A stretch of DNA of 64,000 bases from Stercorarius parasiticus (lineage: Eukaryota > Chordata > Aves > Charadriiformes > Stercorariidae). A program made the position numbers and the translations under genes. Where the stretch lies: NCBI GenBank assembly GCA_013396915.1, contig VWZL01000333.1, forward strand, positions 54,683 to 118,682, in the 5' to 3' direction. Below are positions 23,023-33,171 of the stretch, piece by piece. Position 1 is the stretch's first letter; each line of letters begins with the position of its first letter. A model generated the notes under the pieces. It was not told the origin of the DNA. It saw only the letters and a program-made list of their open reading frames with translations, and did not search any database.

Positions 23023-25687
23023 TGCCATATTCAATTCTTAATGTATATTACCAGCATTCTCTCAATAAAATTTTTCTTCTGCACACTTTTCTTATTGGTC
23101 AGTCTGGATATCAATAATGCACTTATGGCCAGTTTGATCCTTCAAGTTTGACACAACTGAAAATTCAGCATGACTCTTTCTCACTTACAAGCAGGTAAGT
23201 TTTCCAGTTTTCTAAATTCCCATGTATTTTTACTGTATCCAGTTTTTAGCTGGTTTCACACATTTTGAGTGAGACCAATTCAGTTCCTGTGCAGACATTT
23301 GAAGGCATTTAGGTGTTGTTACTGGGGTGTTTGCTCTTTTTACTGAACATTATAAAACGCACTGAGTTAGAAGAACAAATAAGGATCGACAGTCTTTGTT
23401 GGCTGTTATTGAAAATTATTGGGAAAAGAGCCTAGTAAATCTCTTTTTAGTGTGTATCTATGGTTCAATCAAGGGTATCACTGTAACCAGTGTTAATATC
23501 ACCACGCTAGCTGTAAATTAGCTAATAGTCTAACTGCAGCAGGACAGGGCTCTGCTTGGGCCAACCACACAAATATTTACCCACCTGAGATATACGTGCA
23601 GCTTGTACTAAACTTCATACTGAAGTTGCTCTCACTCGGTCTGGGTAGTTTACCGTTAGCTCTGTCCTGCCTCTGAAAACTGCTGTCATATTGTCAACTG
23701 TCCCTTCAGACAAAGGTGTCAGTAAGCTGGAGGTTAATCGATGAGGAAGAAGAGCAAGTTTGAACTGCTAGCCCAGAACTGAGAGGCTGGCTCTGACTGG
23801 CTTGGATGATTAAACCACTATTTTTAGAATTAGGAATGCTGTCTTCTAGAAACGTTGATATTAATAGTGTTGATTGCAATAAATATACCTAAAGATGATC
23901 ATATTTCTACTGCGAATACACTGGTTCAAAGGATCAGTGACACAAAATGACTTACTTGTTTTCAAATGAGCCTGGCTGTACTGCGTTTAATAAGGACAAT
24001 AACAAAACTAGAGAAAATACATTTTAGGCCTGAATCTCAGAGATTCCATATCTCCCCTAGACCATCACCTGGACAGGAAAACAGGAATTGGTTTAATAGA
24101 TCGGATGAAGTGAAGAAGAGAAATCCTTCTTCTCTAGCGTGCAGAGTGACAGTAAAGCTGCCTGCAGACCTTACAGGACCAGTGGATGAAATGGCCACTG
24201 GACTTTAGTACTTCCTGCGTCACTGTGCAGAGGGAATTCATCAAGAAATGGAGGGCTTATGGGAGAGCTGTTGTCAGGCTATTTTCTTCTCTTGCCATGT
24301 GCCCTAGTACAGCAACGTAGAAAGACTCAGCTCCTCGCAGAGGCAAGGAGGGTGCACTCTCCGCCTGGCTTTTCTTATTGTCCTCATCCCTCATGTGATA
24401 TAACAGCACCGTCCCCACTGTTGGAGGGTTCCTGTGTCTCTCCTGGAAAAGTCCAAAGGACTCCTAAGGTGTTCAAGTAACAGTCTGATTCACCTCCCAT
24501 CCCTGTGTAGCGCTGAGCGGAGCCGCACACCCTGTCTGAAGAACAGAAATCATTACACAAGCACAAATCACTTATTGATCATGTATCATACACAAGCCTA
24601 AATTATTATCTGATTTAAATTATTTACCAGGTTAAAATATGCTGCCTTTCACTGCGCACAGAAGTAACAGAGTATTTTGCAAAGAATTTCTGAGAAAGTC
24701 CCTTTAATGTGTTAACTGCCAGGTCCCAAAGTGTCATTCCAGACACTGATTGAAGTACAAACTAGAAAATAGTGGTTGTTTGATGACAATCTCTATAATG
24801 ATGCCCAGACTTTTCTGTTTCCTCTCTTGTTCTGTGTACCAATACAGACCTAGTGTAAACAGAAACATGAGCTTTCATTAGCTTGTATTCAAGCAGCTGC
24901 AATAAAAACTGCTAATGGAAGAGGAGGAAAGAAGGGGGAAAAGATCAAATGGCCTAAAAGTTATTTACCCAACATAAGAGTTTTGTGACCATGAGATACT
25001 ATTTTGAGGTTACATACAGGGAGTGAAGAAAGAAACTGCACTTTCAGGGAACTATGTGGCAAGAATAGGTGGGAAAATAATTATTTTGCATGACTAGCCT
25101 GCTCTTTGTACAGACACACATTATATGGCAAATGCCAAAGCAAACAGTTTGTAAGTGAAGCGTAACTTTTATTCATTTGCTGTCTGATCAGAAGTATTTA
25201 TACATACCTGTAGTATGAGTGTTTTTATTTTATTTTTTTCTTTTTTTAAATGCAGGAGGTCTAGTAAATCACTGATAGGAAAGTTCAGGCATTGACTTTA
25301 GAAATTGCTTTGCCTTAGAATTTTGTTTAGAACATAAGGATTGTTGCATGGCTCAGCGTGAAAGTATTGCCTTAGTGTGCCCTTTTCCTTCTTTGAGTGG
25401 ATAAGTAACCTCCTAAAGGGTGGAGGAACAGCAGATAAACATTTTGGTGAGACTTTTCGGACACTGTCTCTCATGATGCCATGAGCAAGGTAAGGAAACA
25501 CGGTCTATAGGAAATAATCGGGAAGCAGGACAGCCTGAAACATCTTTCTTAAAGAGTAAGCATGAGATTGACTGCAAAACTGTGAGGTCCTTCCAAGTGG
25601 GGTCCTTGCAGGCTTTCGTCCTGGTCCCAGCCCTAATCTGAATTTTCATTAAGGTCTAGACAACAGGCTACAGAGCGTACACACACA

Positions 25688-26400
25688 GTTAATTTGCAGA
25701 TGTCACCTATGGGATGATGCTCCAAGCACTTTGGAGGAGAGCTTCAGAAATCAAATGGGCAAAGCGGAGGGATGGCCTGAAACCCATAGAATGAAGCTAA
25801 GCCGGGGGGGAGCGCAGAGAACTGCAGTTCAGAGGGAAAAATCCAACACACAAATGAAATGGAGAATAATGAGAGATGCAGCAGCACAAGAGGAAAGGAT
25901 TTGGAGATTACTGTGAAGCACAAACCAAGTCAGCAATCTGAGGCTGTTGTGAAGAAGACAAATTCAGCACGATATGATCAAGAACATCACCCACAAGGGA
26001 CGGGAAGTGACTGTTTCGCTCTGCTTGGGGTTGGTGAAACCTCGGCTGCAAGACTCTGCCCGCTGTCGGGCGCTGCACTTGAACAAGGATGTAGGCAAAT
26101 GCCCAGTGAAGGTAACAAGCAGAGCAAGAGGTTTAGAAAACATGGCATGCAAAAGAAGAGCCATAGAAAGAGAATTGCTTGGTCTAAAAGGGGAAGGCTG
26201 AGGAGGGAATGTAAAGGTCTACTACAGTAAGAAGATTACCATAAAAAGATAGATTCACTTGAGGGAATTGAAAATCTCCTTTTTTGGAGGCTTTTAAGGG
26301 TGGGCTAGAAAAACGCCTGTAGGAGTGATCTGGGAATACTTACTTCTGCTCATCGACCTCTTAAGGTCATTTCCAGCCTGATATTGCTTTGATTCATTGA
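25688..26400 (+). mobile_element. Old-lineage CR1 LINE fragment (copy d)
   Basis: A diverged CR1 unlike the other copies. In order one sees AATTTGCAGATG with a degraded following segment (the region after the RT active site in CR1), then an in-frame stretch with GREVTVSLCLGLVKPRL, LNKDVGK and RGLENMA. It ends with GGCTTTTAAG, TGACCTCTTAAGGTCA-like and TTCCAGCCTGATATTGC-like 3' UTR blocks. The RGLENM form and the AGCCTGATATT ending match, from memory, older CR1 lineages shared with turtles and crocodilians more than the bird-expanded ones. About 200 bp between 26200 and 26285 seems to be missing relative to an intact element. Confidence 0.75.
25974..26201 (+). pseudogene. CR1 ORF2 fragment (copy d)
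   Basis: A 75-codon frame preserving the order of CR1 ORF2 thumb/C-terminal landmarks: REV.V.L...LV.P.L, then KDV.K, then RGLENM. It is decayed: the YCVQLW-type segment and the YEERL segment are scrambled. A parallel frame at 25859-26230 covers the same DNA, indicating frameshifts. Catalytic residues are not included. Relic only. Confidence 0.65.
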
Positions 26401-29400
26401 CCCACCCCATAAAACTGCACCTGAAATCAAACATCTATTTTTAAATAGACTATTGGGAGAGTTTTTTGGGTGGTATATTTTTAGCATGGCACCCTGCCAT
26501 TTTTTTTCCACAGACAGATAATTTTGTAATTCTGGTGTCAGTGTTTTCTTAGTACTTGATGATTTTAATGAATATTCACACTGAAGCTTTAGGAGGCCTT
26601 TTCTAAATCAGAATTATGTTTCAAACGGTTTTGCTTTAGTGTTATAGATGTTTCTTAGATGGCAAATACCTCTTTAATCTGTTTCCTCACAGATATTTAA
26701 TCACAGAGTGTTTTAATCTCTCTCAAATAGTAACATTTGTATTTAATGTACATACTGATATTTAGTTGTAAAATATGTGATTCTGAAAACTTTTTATTTA
26801 TCCAGTTCCTTCAGTTTCCAAGCCATATCTCAAAGGATTTTTTCGCCGGCACTAGGAGAGTTAATTTACATCACATTTGCTTCATTTGTATCACTTCGCA
26901 ATGTTTTTTGTTTCAGAGCACTTTCCCTTTAAAAATATACTTACCTACAAGTAGTGACCTCTGGATGCTGCCCTCAGTATAGTCAATGAGACGAGAGTGT
27001 GAGAATAACTGACTTTCTTGTTATCTTGATAACATTTTGTTGTCATTTAAGAAATCATCTTGGATTGATTGAAAATAAAATGTGCTGTGCAGATTTCAAA
27101 TTGAATTTAGCGTTCTACTTAAAAGGAAACCAAAATGCTTCATTTAGTGTTGCAGCGAAGGAAACGGAGAGACAGTTTTGCTTTAGAAAAAAGTTGTGAA
27201 TGTGACACTAATTTTAAAAAATGTTTTGATTTAAATCCACATTTCTTTCAGCAAAAGTACTTGTGTCCCATCATTAGCACTCACTACAAAATCCATTTGT
27301 TAGCAGAAGAGACACACACAAATAAATCACTGACAAAGTTCAAGGTTATGCTTATCGTAATAATAATGCAGGCTCTGTTTTTGGTGAGTTAGGTGAAACA
27401 CCATCTGCTTTATGGCACATGAAGGATCAGACTTTGCTGCTCCTGATGTGGCTCTGTCGTGTCATCTGCTGCAGATTCATGGACAGAGGAGGTTCTGCAG
27501 TCACGGGATGGGATTTTCTTTTTTTTAACCTAGGGTTTAGCTGGGATTTTGGTGCATTCTCTTTGGGCTGCACATCAACACAGTTGATAGGCTTCTCCTA
27601 TGATAACTAGAAACATAGCCTTTGCGTTTTGTGCAGTAGGGAGAATCCTGTGTCCGCCTTCCTGCTGCCAGGGTGGCTGCAGGTCCCCTGGAACAGAGCT
27701 CCAGACCCAGCCCAGCCCATGGGCCACGGATTCTCATCCTGACCAACAAGGGAAGGCTTCTCCCGGAGGGACGGTGGCAGTGGAGAAAATGTTGCAGCCC
27801 CGGGGGATGAGCGAGGCAGGCCGTCTGGCAGCGCGGCTCAGCAGATCTCTGAGACATGAAGTCACCTCAGTGAAGCCACCCCACACATGTCAAAGCGACT
27901 GATAGATTATGTATGTGTGCTGCCTCACCTTTTGGCTTCATGCTGTCAGCAGACCTGCACGGGATGCTTCCTCTGCCCAGCGAGATTTTACCCGGGACTC
28001 CACTTAAATTCCCGCTCCACCAACCCGAACTTGACTCTTTCTTGGGAAGAGTTCAAGTACAGTTTCACACACCTGCAGGGATCTCAGGAGAGTTGCTCGT
28101 TATTCCAGCCCGCTCACCTGGGAAGGTGTGTGTACACCAAGGATGCACCTCCTGTGGTTATTTTCCCTTTGAGGCGAGGGAGGTGAAACTGTTTGCTTGG
28201 TATATACCATTCATTTTCCTCATGGTAATGGGTGAACATCTTTGTCTTGCTGTTGGCTTTCCTTGGTGGAACCTGCAATGCTGCACAACTTTCCTATGTA
28301 TTTACCCAGCCTGTAGGGCACCATATTTTGGTCTCATTCTTCAGGTTTCTTTGAAGCCAATGAAACAGGTCTGGCTCTTGAAAGTGCAGAGGTTGGGATT
28401 CAACCTGTATTCATACTGTGTTGTGCCTTAACTGTACAAGGACCACATAAGGCATTAACTCACTTCTTAAGTCAGCAAGCTACCTTCTTTTTTTATTGTA
28501 TGGATTTTTATCCAGCTGTTCATCCCAAAATTTTAGCAATAGATTTCTGCTAAGGATTTAAAGGCAAACCTTGCTATACCACAGACCTGAGTAAAGGGAA
28601 AGAAATGATTTGCACTTTATCAGTTATGCTTGAAAATTAACACAGATTGTTCCACTACTTTCAAATCAAAGTAATACTTCCCCTGAAACAAGGCAGAAGC
28701 CTATGGTCACATCTGAACAAAATACAGAGAGACACATACTCTGTGCCTGAAGCTGTCTACACTGGAATACTTAGCTGGTGTAAGAGTGGTCTTCTTCCAG
28801 GGCTATGGCCAGTATAGACAGGCCTCTTGCTGGTATATCCGTATTTGTCAAAACCTGGGAATCCCACTTACAGTGACAGAGCTGCCCCAGCGGAAATGCA
28901 GAGCACAGACCAAGTCTGTGACCAGCACACAGACAGCACAGACCTGGCTGTCAAGGTAAGTCAGTCCAACGTTGCACTGAGGACCTGTCGAGGAAAAGTC
29001 CTACTCTGAAAAAAAGAGAATGAGTTTGACAGGGGAGATGGAGTATTAGAGCAAAAGACTAAGGCAAGGACCGAAACCTCTCATACATGCATTCAGAGTG
29101 GCGGATAAACAATTTCTGTGATGAAGCACTGACAAGCCATGAACATTCAAACATCCTGCACCGTTGAGGGCAGGCATACCTTCTTGCTCCTTGGCTAATG
29201 TATATAATATATTCTTCCCACTATGGCAACAACGTGCTGTATCTCATCCTTCATTCCCATTTTTGCACTCCATCCTCTTTTTCCTGATCCTTCTGGCAGA
29301 GTCATGTGTTTTCCACACTTCTCTTTTTTCACGGACACTGAACGTTATTATTATTATGTCTGTGGCACTAATTGCTTGAGCTGCTACAACCTCTGCCTAC

Positions 29401-29504
29401 GTTGCTGGAGTCCTTCCATCAGTTTCTCGACAAGCGCTTTAGTTATGTCATCAAGAAAATGGTCAGATGAACTCTTGAAACTGGTTAAAATTTACTGATC
29501 TTTA
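26401..29504. other. Non-coding stretch, no gene seen
   Basis: AT-rich to about 27.6 kb, then a modestly more GC-rich patch at 27.64-27.88 kb without CpG clustering. The 172-codon frame at 27913-28431 has no family resemblance. Only the small inverted-repeat unit at 28.75 kb stands out. Confidence 0.55.
28753..28821. repeat. Short unit bounded by 13-bp inverted repeats
   Basis: CTGTCTACACTGG at 28753-28765 and CCAGTATAGACAG at 28809-28821 are reverse complements at 12 of 13 positions, with 43 bp between them. The arrangement resembles a miniature inverted-repeat transposable element. I see no clear target-site duplication. Confidence 0.45.
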
Positions 29505-29514
29505 AACTGACGAG

Positions 29515-30051
29515 ATGCATCCCAGAGTCCTGAGGGAATTGGCTGAGGTATTTGCCAAGCCACTCTCCGTGATATTTGAAATGTCATGGCAGTCAGGTAA
29601 AGTCCCCAGTGACTGTAAAAGGGGAAACATTGCATCCACCTTTAAAACGGGTAGAAAGGAGGACCCTGGGAACTACCGACCTCTCAGCCTCGCCTCTATG
29701 CCTCAGAAAATCATGGAACAGATCCTAAGCCATACAGAGGACAGGGAGGTGATTCGAGACAGCCAGCATGACTTCACCAAGGGCAAGTCCTGCCTGACCA
29801 ACATAGTGGCCTTCTATGATGGAGTGGGCAAGGGAAGAGTTACAGATGTCATCTATCTGGACTTCTGTAAGGCTTTTGACACAGTCGCCCACAACATCCT
29901 TCTCTCTAAATTGGAAAGAGATGTATTTCATGGGTGGACTGTTTGGTGCATGAGGAACTGTTTGGATGGTCGCATCCAGAAGGTAGCAGTCAACAGCTCA
30001 ATGTCCAGATGGAGATGGTGGCAAGTGGTGTCCATCAGGGGTCCATATTAG
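29515..30051 (+). pseudogene. CR1 reverse transcriptase, N-terminal part (copy e)
   Basis: A 178-codon frame matching the front half of the CR1 RT domain. NYRPLSL lies at residues 53-59, and [20 protein letters not shown] at 114-133 is RT motif A with its catalytic Asp kept. After about residue 160 the frame departs from the family. The continuation of the protein lies in the frame of the next segment, so a frameshift occurred around 29.99-30.03 kb. The ATG is internal. In a live element this domain would copy CR1 RNA at the target site. Confidence 0.88.
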
Positions 30052-30335
30052 GACCAGTGCTGTTTAACATCTTCATCAATGACACAGACAGTGGGATCGA
30101 GTGCACTCTCAGCAAGTTTGCAGACAACACCAAGCTGAGTGGTGCAGTTGACATGCCTGACGGATGGGATGCCATCCAGAGGGACCTGGACAAGCTCAAG
30201 AAATGGGCTCATGTGAACCTTATAGGTTCAACAAGGCCAAGTGTAGGGTCCTGCATCTGGGTCAGGGCAACCCCCAGTATCAATAGAGGCTGGTGGATGA
30301 AAGGATGGAGAGCAGCCCTGCCGAGAAGGACTTGA
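29934..30335 (+). pseudogene. CR1 reverse transcriptase, active-site part (copy e)
   Basis: Continues the RT in another frame. [17 protein letters not shown] at residues 34-50 is RT motif B, and [10 protein letters not shown] at 61-70 is motif C. The family has F-A-D-D here; this copy has F-A-D-N, with AAC at 30126-30128, so the second catalytic Asp is lost. The match runs on through [17 protein letters not shown]. Near 30220 it shifts to a third frame ([21 protein letters not shown]), which ends in a stop. Inactive. Confidence 0.88.
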
Positions 30336-30372
30336 GGGTACTGTTGGATGGAAAACTGGACATGAGCTGACA

Positions 30373-30918
30373 ATGTCCTCTCGCAGCCCAGAAGGTCAAC
30401 CATATCCTGGGCTGCATCAAAAGAAGCATGACCAGCAGGTTGAGGAGGTGATTCTGCTCCTCTGCTCCACTCTGGTGAGACTCCACCTGGAGTACCATGT
30501 CCAGCTCTGGAGCTCTCAGCACAGGAAGGGCATGTATCTGTTGGAGCGGATCCAGAGGTGGGACACAAAAAGGATCAGAGGACTGGAGCACCTGTCCTGT
30601 GAGGACAGGCTGAGAGAATTGGGGTTGTTCAGCCTGGAGAAGAGAAGGCTCCGGGGAGACCTTATAGCGGCCTTTCAATACTTAAAGGGGGCCTACAGGA
30701 AAGATGTGGAAAAACTTTTTAGCAGAGTCTGTTGCAATAGAACGAGAGGTAATGGTTTTAAACAAAAAGAGGGTGTATTTAAGCTACATATAAGGAAGAA
30801 ATTTTTTATGATGAGGGTGGTGAAACACTGGCATATGTTGCCCAGAGAGGTGGTAGCTGCCCCATCCCTGGAAACATTCCAGGTCAGGTTGGACGGAACT
30901 CTGAGCAACCTGATCTAG
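30373..30918 (+). pseudogene. CR1 ORF2 C-terminal part (copy e)
   Basis: A 181-codon frame. The CR1 match begins around residue 27 (EEVILLLCSTLVRLHLEY) and continues through LLERIQR, IRGLEHLSCEDRLRELGLFS, LIAAFQYLKGAYRKD, RTRGNGFKQKEG and HIRKKFFMMRVVKHW. It ends with SLETFQVRLDGTLSNLI and a stop. It is open throughout, with no stop in this 0.5 kb. The order and length agree with copies a and g. It is separated from the upstream RT segments by frameshifts, so no intact ORF2 remains. Confidence 0.9.
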
Positions 30919-31364
30919 CGGAAGATGTCCCTGCTCATTGCAGGGGGGTTGGATTAGGGGGTTAGATGACCTTTTAAGGTCCCTTCCAACCCAAACTATT
31001 CTGTGATTCTACGAACTATGATACCTCATGCTTCTGAGACAGTACTGGAAGGTGAGGGTAAATTTAGGGAAGAGAATCTGCCTTTTGCTTTCTTCATTTG
31101 GATGACAGCTGCATCTGACCTTGCTTATCGTAACACTTTTAATATACAGGAAAGAATTACAATGGTGAGTCTGAGATGATTCTTCATACCCCATTGGTGT
31201 TTCACTGAGGGCTGGGTGAACACATGATGCTGATTTTTCTTTGTTGCCAGTTGCTAAACTATAGTAAATCTCTGCTGAAGAAAAGCATAGATATCTTCCA
31301 ATACAGGCATTTGTCACCGGATTTTGGATAGGGAATGAGTTTCGTTCATGCCAGATTTCACTCG

Positions 31365-31825
31365 GAGGGGCAGTTTGGTGCTCAACCAGTGTATCTGTTA
31401 GCAATTTAGTGCTCTGGAGAAGTGATTATTTTGGTGCAAATTTGCCTTTGGTCTGTTCTTGGAATGGTGCAGCACACATGTGAATGTACCACAGGAACTG
31501 AGGCTGAAGCCAGGCCCTGGGCTCCATCCAGAGCACTCCACCAACGGTGGTGCAAAGTACCTCCAAAAGGGGGAAAACACATCTTCCCTATGTCCTTCAG
31601 CAGTTCACCCTCTATGCAAGCACACAATTTTGTTAGTGATGGCAAAGCTGTACAGAAATATACTTTGCATTGCAATGCGCACCTTGGACAGGCAGCTGGT
31701 ATCAACTTCATTGCCAGAATCAATGTGTTGTGAAATAAGTTTCATATGCTGTCCATGTTGTGCCACAGTCCAAACACCCACAGGCAACTTCAGTGGTGGG
31801 GTAATTCAATGTTGCCAGAAAAATG
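31365..31825. repeat. Unidentified dispersed repeat, copy B
   Basis: Partner of 16895-17345, same orientation, about 14.4 kb apart. Shared blocks are listed under copy A. This copy carries about 55 extra bp (roughly 31485-31540) with AGGCTGAAGCCAGG and CCATCCAGAGCACTCC. It begins about 350 bp after the 3' end of CR1 copy e. The two copies are clearly diverged, so this is either an old repeat family or an old duplication. Confidence 0.7.
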
Positions 31826-32079
31826 AAAAGGAACATGAAGTGCGTGCTTGACTATAGTCAAAACATCATCTCTTTGGTAACAACTACTTTGATTATGAAG
31901 CAATGATCACTTTCATTAATGTTGTTACATTACAGACAATGAAGTCTAACCCTTACATTTTCACTAATTTCACTTACCTACACAGCTCTGCTGGTTGTTA
32001 TCTGTTAAAGCACCTTCCATTGTCACAGGACAAGCTGTGTCCTAGATCCTCTTGCAGACCTCTACTCCTTCCCTTTTTC

Positions 32080-32094
32080 TTTTTTTTTTTTTTT
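32080..32094. repeat. T15 homopolymer
   Basis: Run of 15 T within a pyrimidine-rich stretch. No retrocopy on the minus strand is recognisable. Confidence 0.8.
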
Positions 32095-33090
32095 AAAGTT
32101 CTCTCACCATTGAAACCTGCTCTTTTTCCTGGGCGCTGTCTATTGTGATACAAAGTGTCCCCCTAACAACTTTATGGCTGGACCTTGGACTGTGGAAGGC
32201 TACCTCTGTCTCCTGATCATAACCTACCTGGGATTGAGACATGTACAGAAACCAAGTGCTTGTGTTGAATGCCTTATTCAGGTAACCCATGTATTAGTTA
32301 TCAAAAAATATATAACAATAAGTAAAGATGCCAAAAAGCTTGCGTGTCTCCATCTCAGCCTCAGTCCTTTCTTGTGTGTTTTCTGTGCGTTCCCCTCAGT
32401 CCTGTCCCACATCTTTCCTACTAGAAGAAACAGATGCCTAGCAAGTGCTGCTTGTCTCCCACCCTTTCTTCTCCAGGCAAAGGGTTTTAACACGTTTAAA
32501 TTTCTTTGATCCTGACCTAAGAAACATCCATCTATAACCTATCTGGAGCCAGGTGGTAGACATTTCATTGTTAGTGGTCCCTGTTCCTAAAGACTTCTAA
32601 TTGTCCTCTCTGGAAGATGTTAATATTTGTCATGATTCTATTTAGTGTTTGTTTTTCTTAACACTCTCCTTTATTTCTGTATAATAGAACAAAAAATATC
32701 AAACGGATGAATAAGGTACTTATGATAGTCATGAAAATAATAGAGATATCTCGTTCTTTACAACAACCAAATGAATATGAAGTGCTTCGCACAGTGCAAC
32801 CTTAGAATCTGGATATTACACAAGTAAAAATAAATGCACACACCCATAAAACTAGTAAAACTGGCTGTTGCAGCTACACATAGTTCCTTGTGTTCATTAA
32901 AATTCTATCTTTATTGAGCTTATCTTGATTGGCATGCAGATCAAAGTGAAAACGTAATAAATAAAAGAATATACATAATGGAATCCATGGAAAGAAGCTA
33001 TTCAGAAGATAATTCCAGTAGGTAAATTGCAATGCAGTATTAAAAACAACAGTGCAGAAGCATTTGAAACATAACACGTCATACACTGTT

Positions 33091-33171
33091 GAAGGGCCAG
33101 ATCCTGAGGCCATTACTCATTTGCGTAGACACACTGACTTCAAAAGAATTACTCACCGTGAGTAAAGACAG
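33091..33171. repeat. Dispersed repeat fragment with CACTGACTTCA core
   Basis: GGGCCAGATCCTGAGGCC, then ATTACTCATTTGCG, CACTGACTTCA and ATTACTCACCGTGAGTAAAG. The two ACTCA blocks around the core suggest a palindromic layout as in the other fragments. Confidence 0.45.

Larger units (their letters stand above)
17346..25687. other. AT-rich non-coding stretch
   Basis: No exon or RNA gene that I can support. It holds several low-complexity tracts and decayed repeat fragments listed separately. The longest open frame (20790-21314) has no recognisable family and a length compatible with chance. Confidence 0.55.
29505..31014 (+). mobile_element. CR1 LINE, longest copy (copy e)
   Basis: About 1.5 kb of CR1, 5'-truncated within ORF2 upstream of the reverse transcriptase palm and complete to the 3' end. 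It begins near GAGATGCATCCCAGAGTCCT and ends with TTCCAACCCAAACTATTC followed by a decayed octamer (TGTGATTCTACGAACTATG). It carries part of the RT domain and the full C-terminal tail, but is split by several frame changes. ORF1 and the endonuclease are absent. Most similar in this window to copy g at 44.1-44.7 kb. The 5' limit is approximate (29495-29512). Confidence 0.95.

Noticed and set aside
22917..23151. Two overlapping open frames rich in Tyr, Met, Ser and Ile
   Set aside because: Direct translation of the tetranucleotide microsatellite.
27640..27880. Possible CpG island/promoter
   Set aside because: GC is only moderately raised and CpG dinucleotides are scattered; no TATA or exon-like sequence follows.
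27913..28431. 172-codon open frame on the + strand in a slightly GC-richer patch
   Set aside because: No family resemblance, overlaps a second open frame (27887-28186), and the length fits chance in locally GC-richer sequence.
30209..30908. Several minus-strand frames of 71-132 codons across CR1 copy e
   Set aside because: Antisense shadows of the CR1 coding strand.
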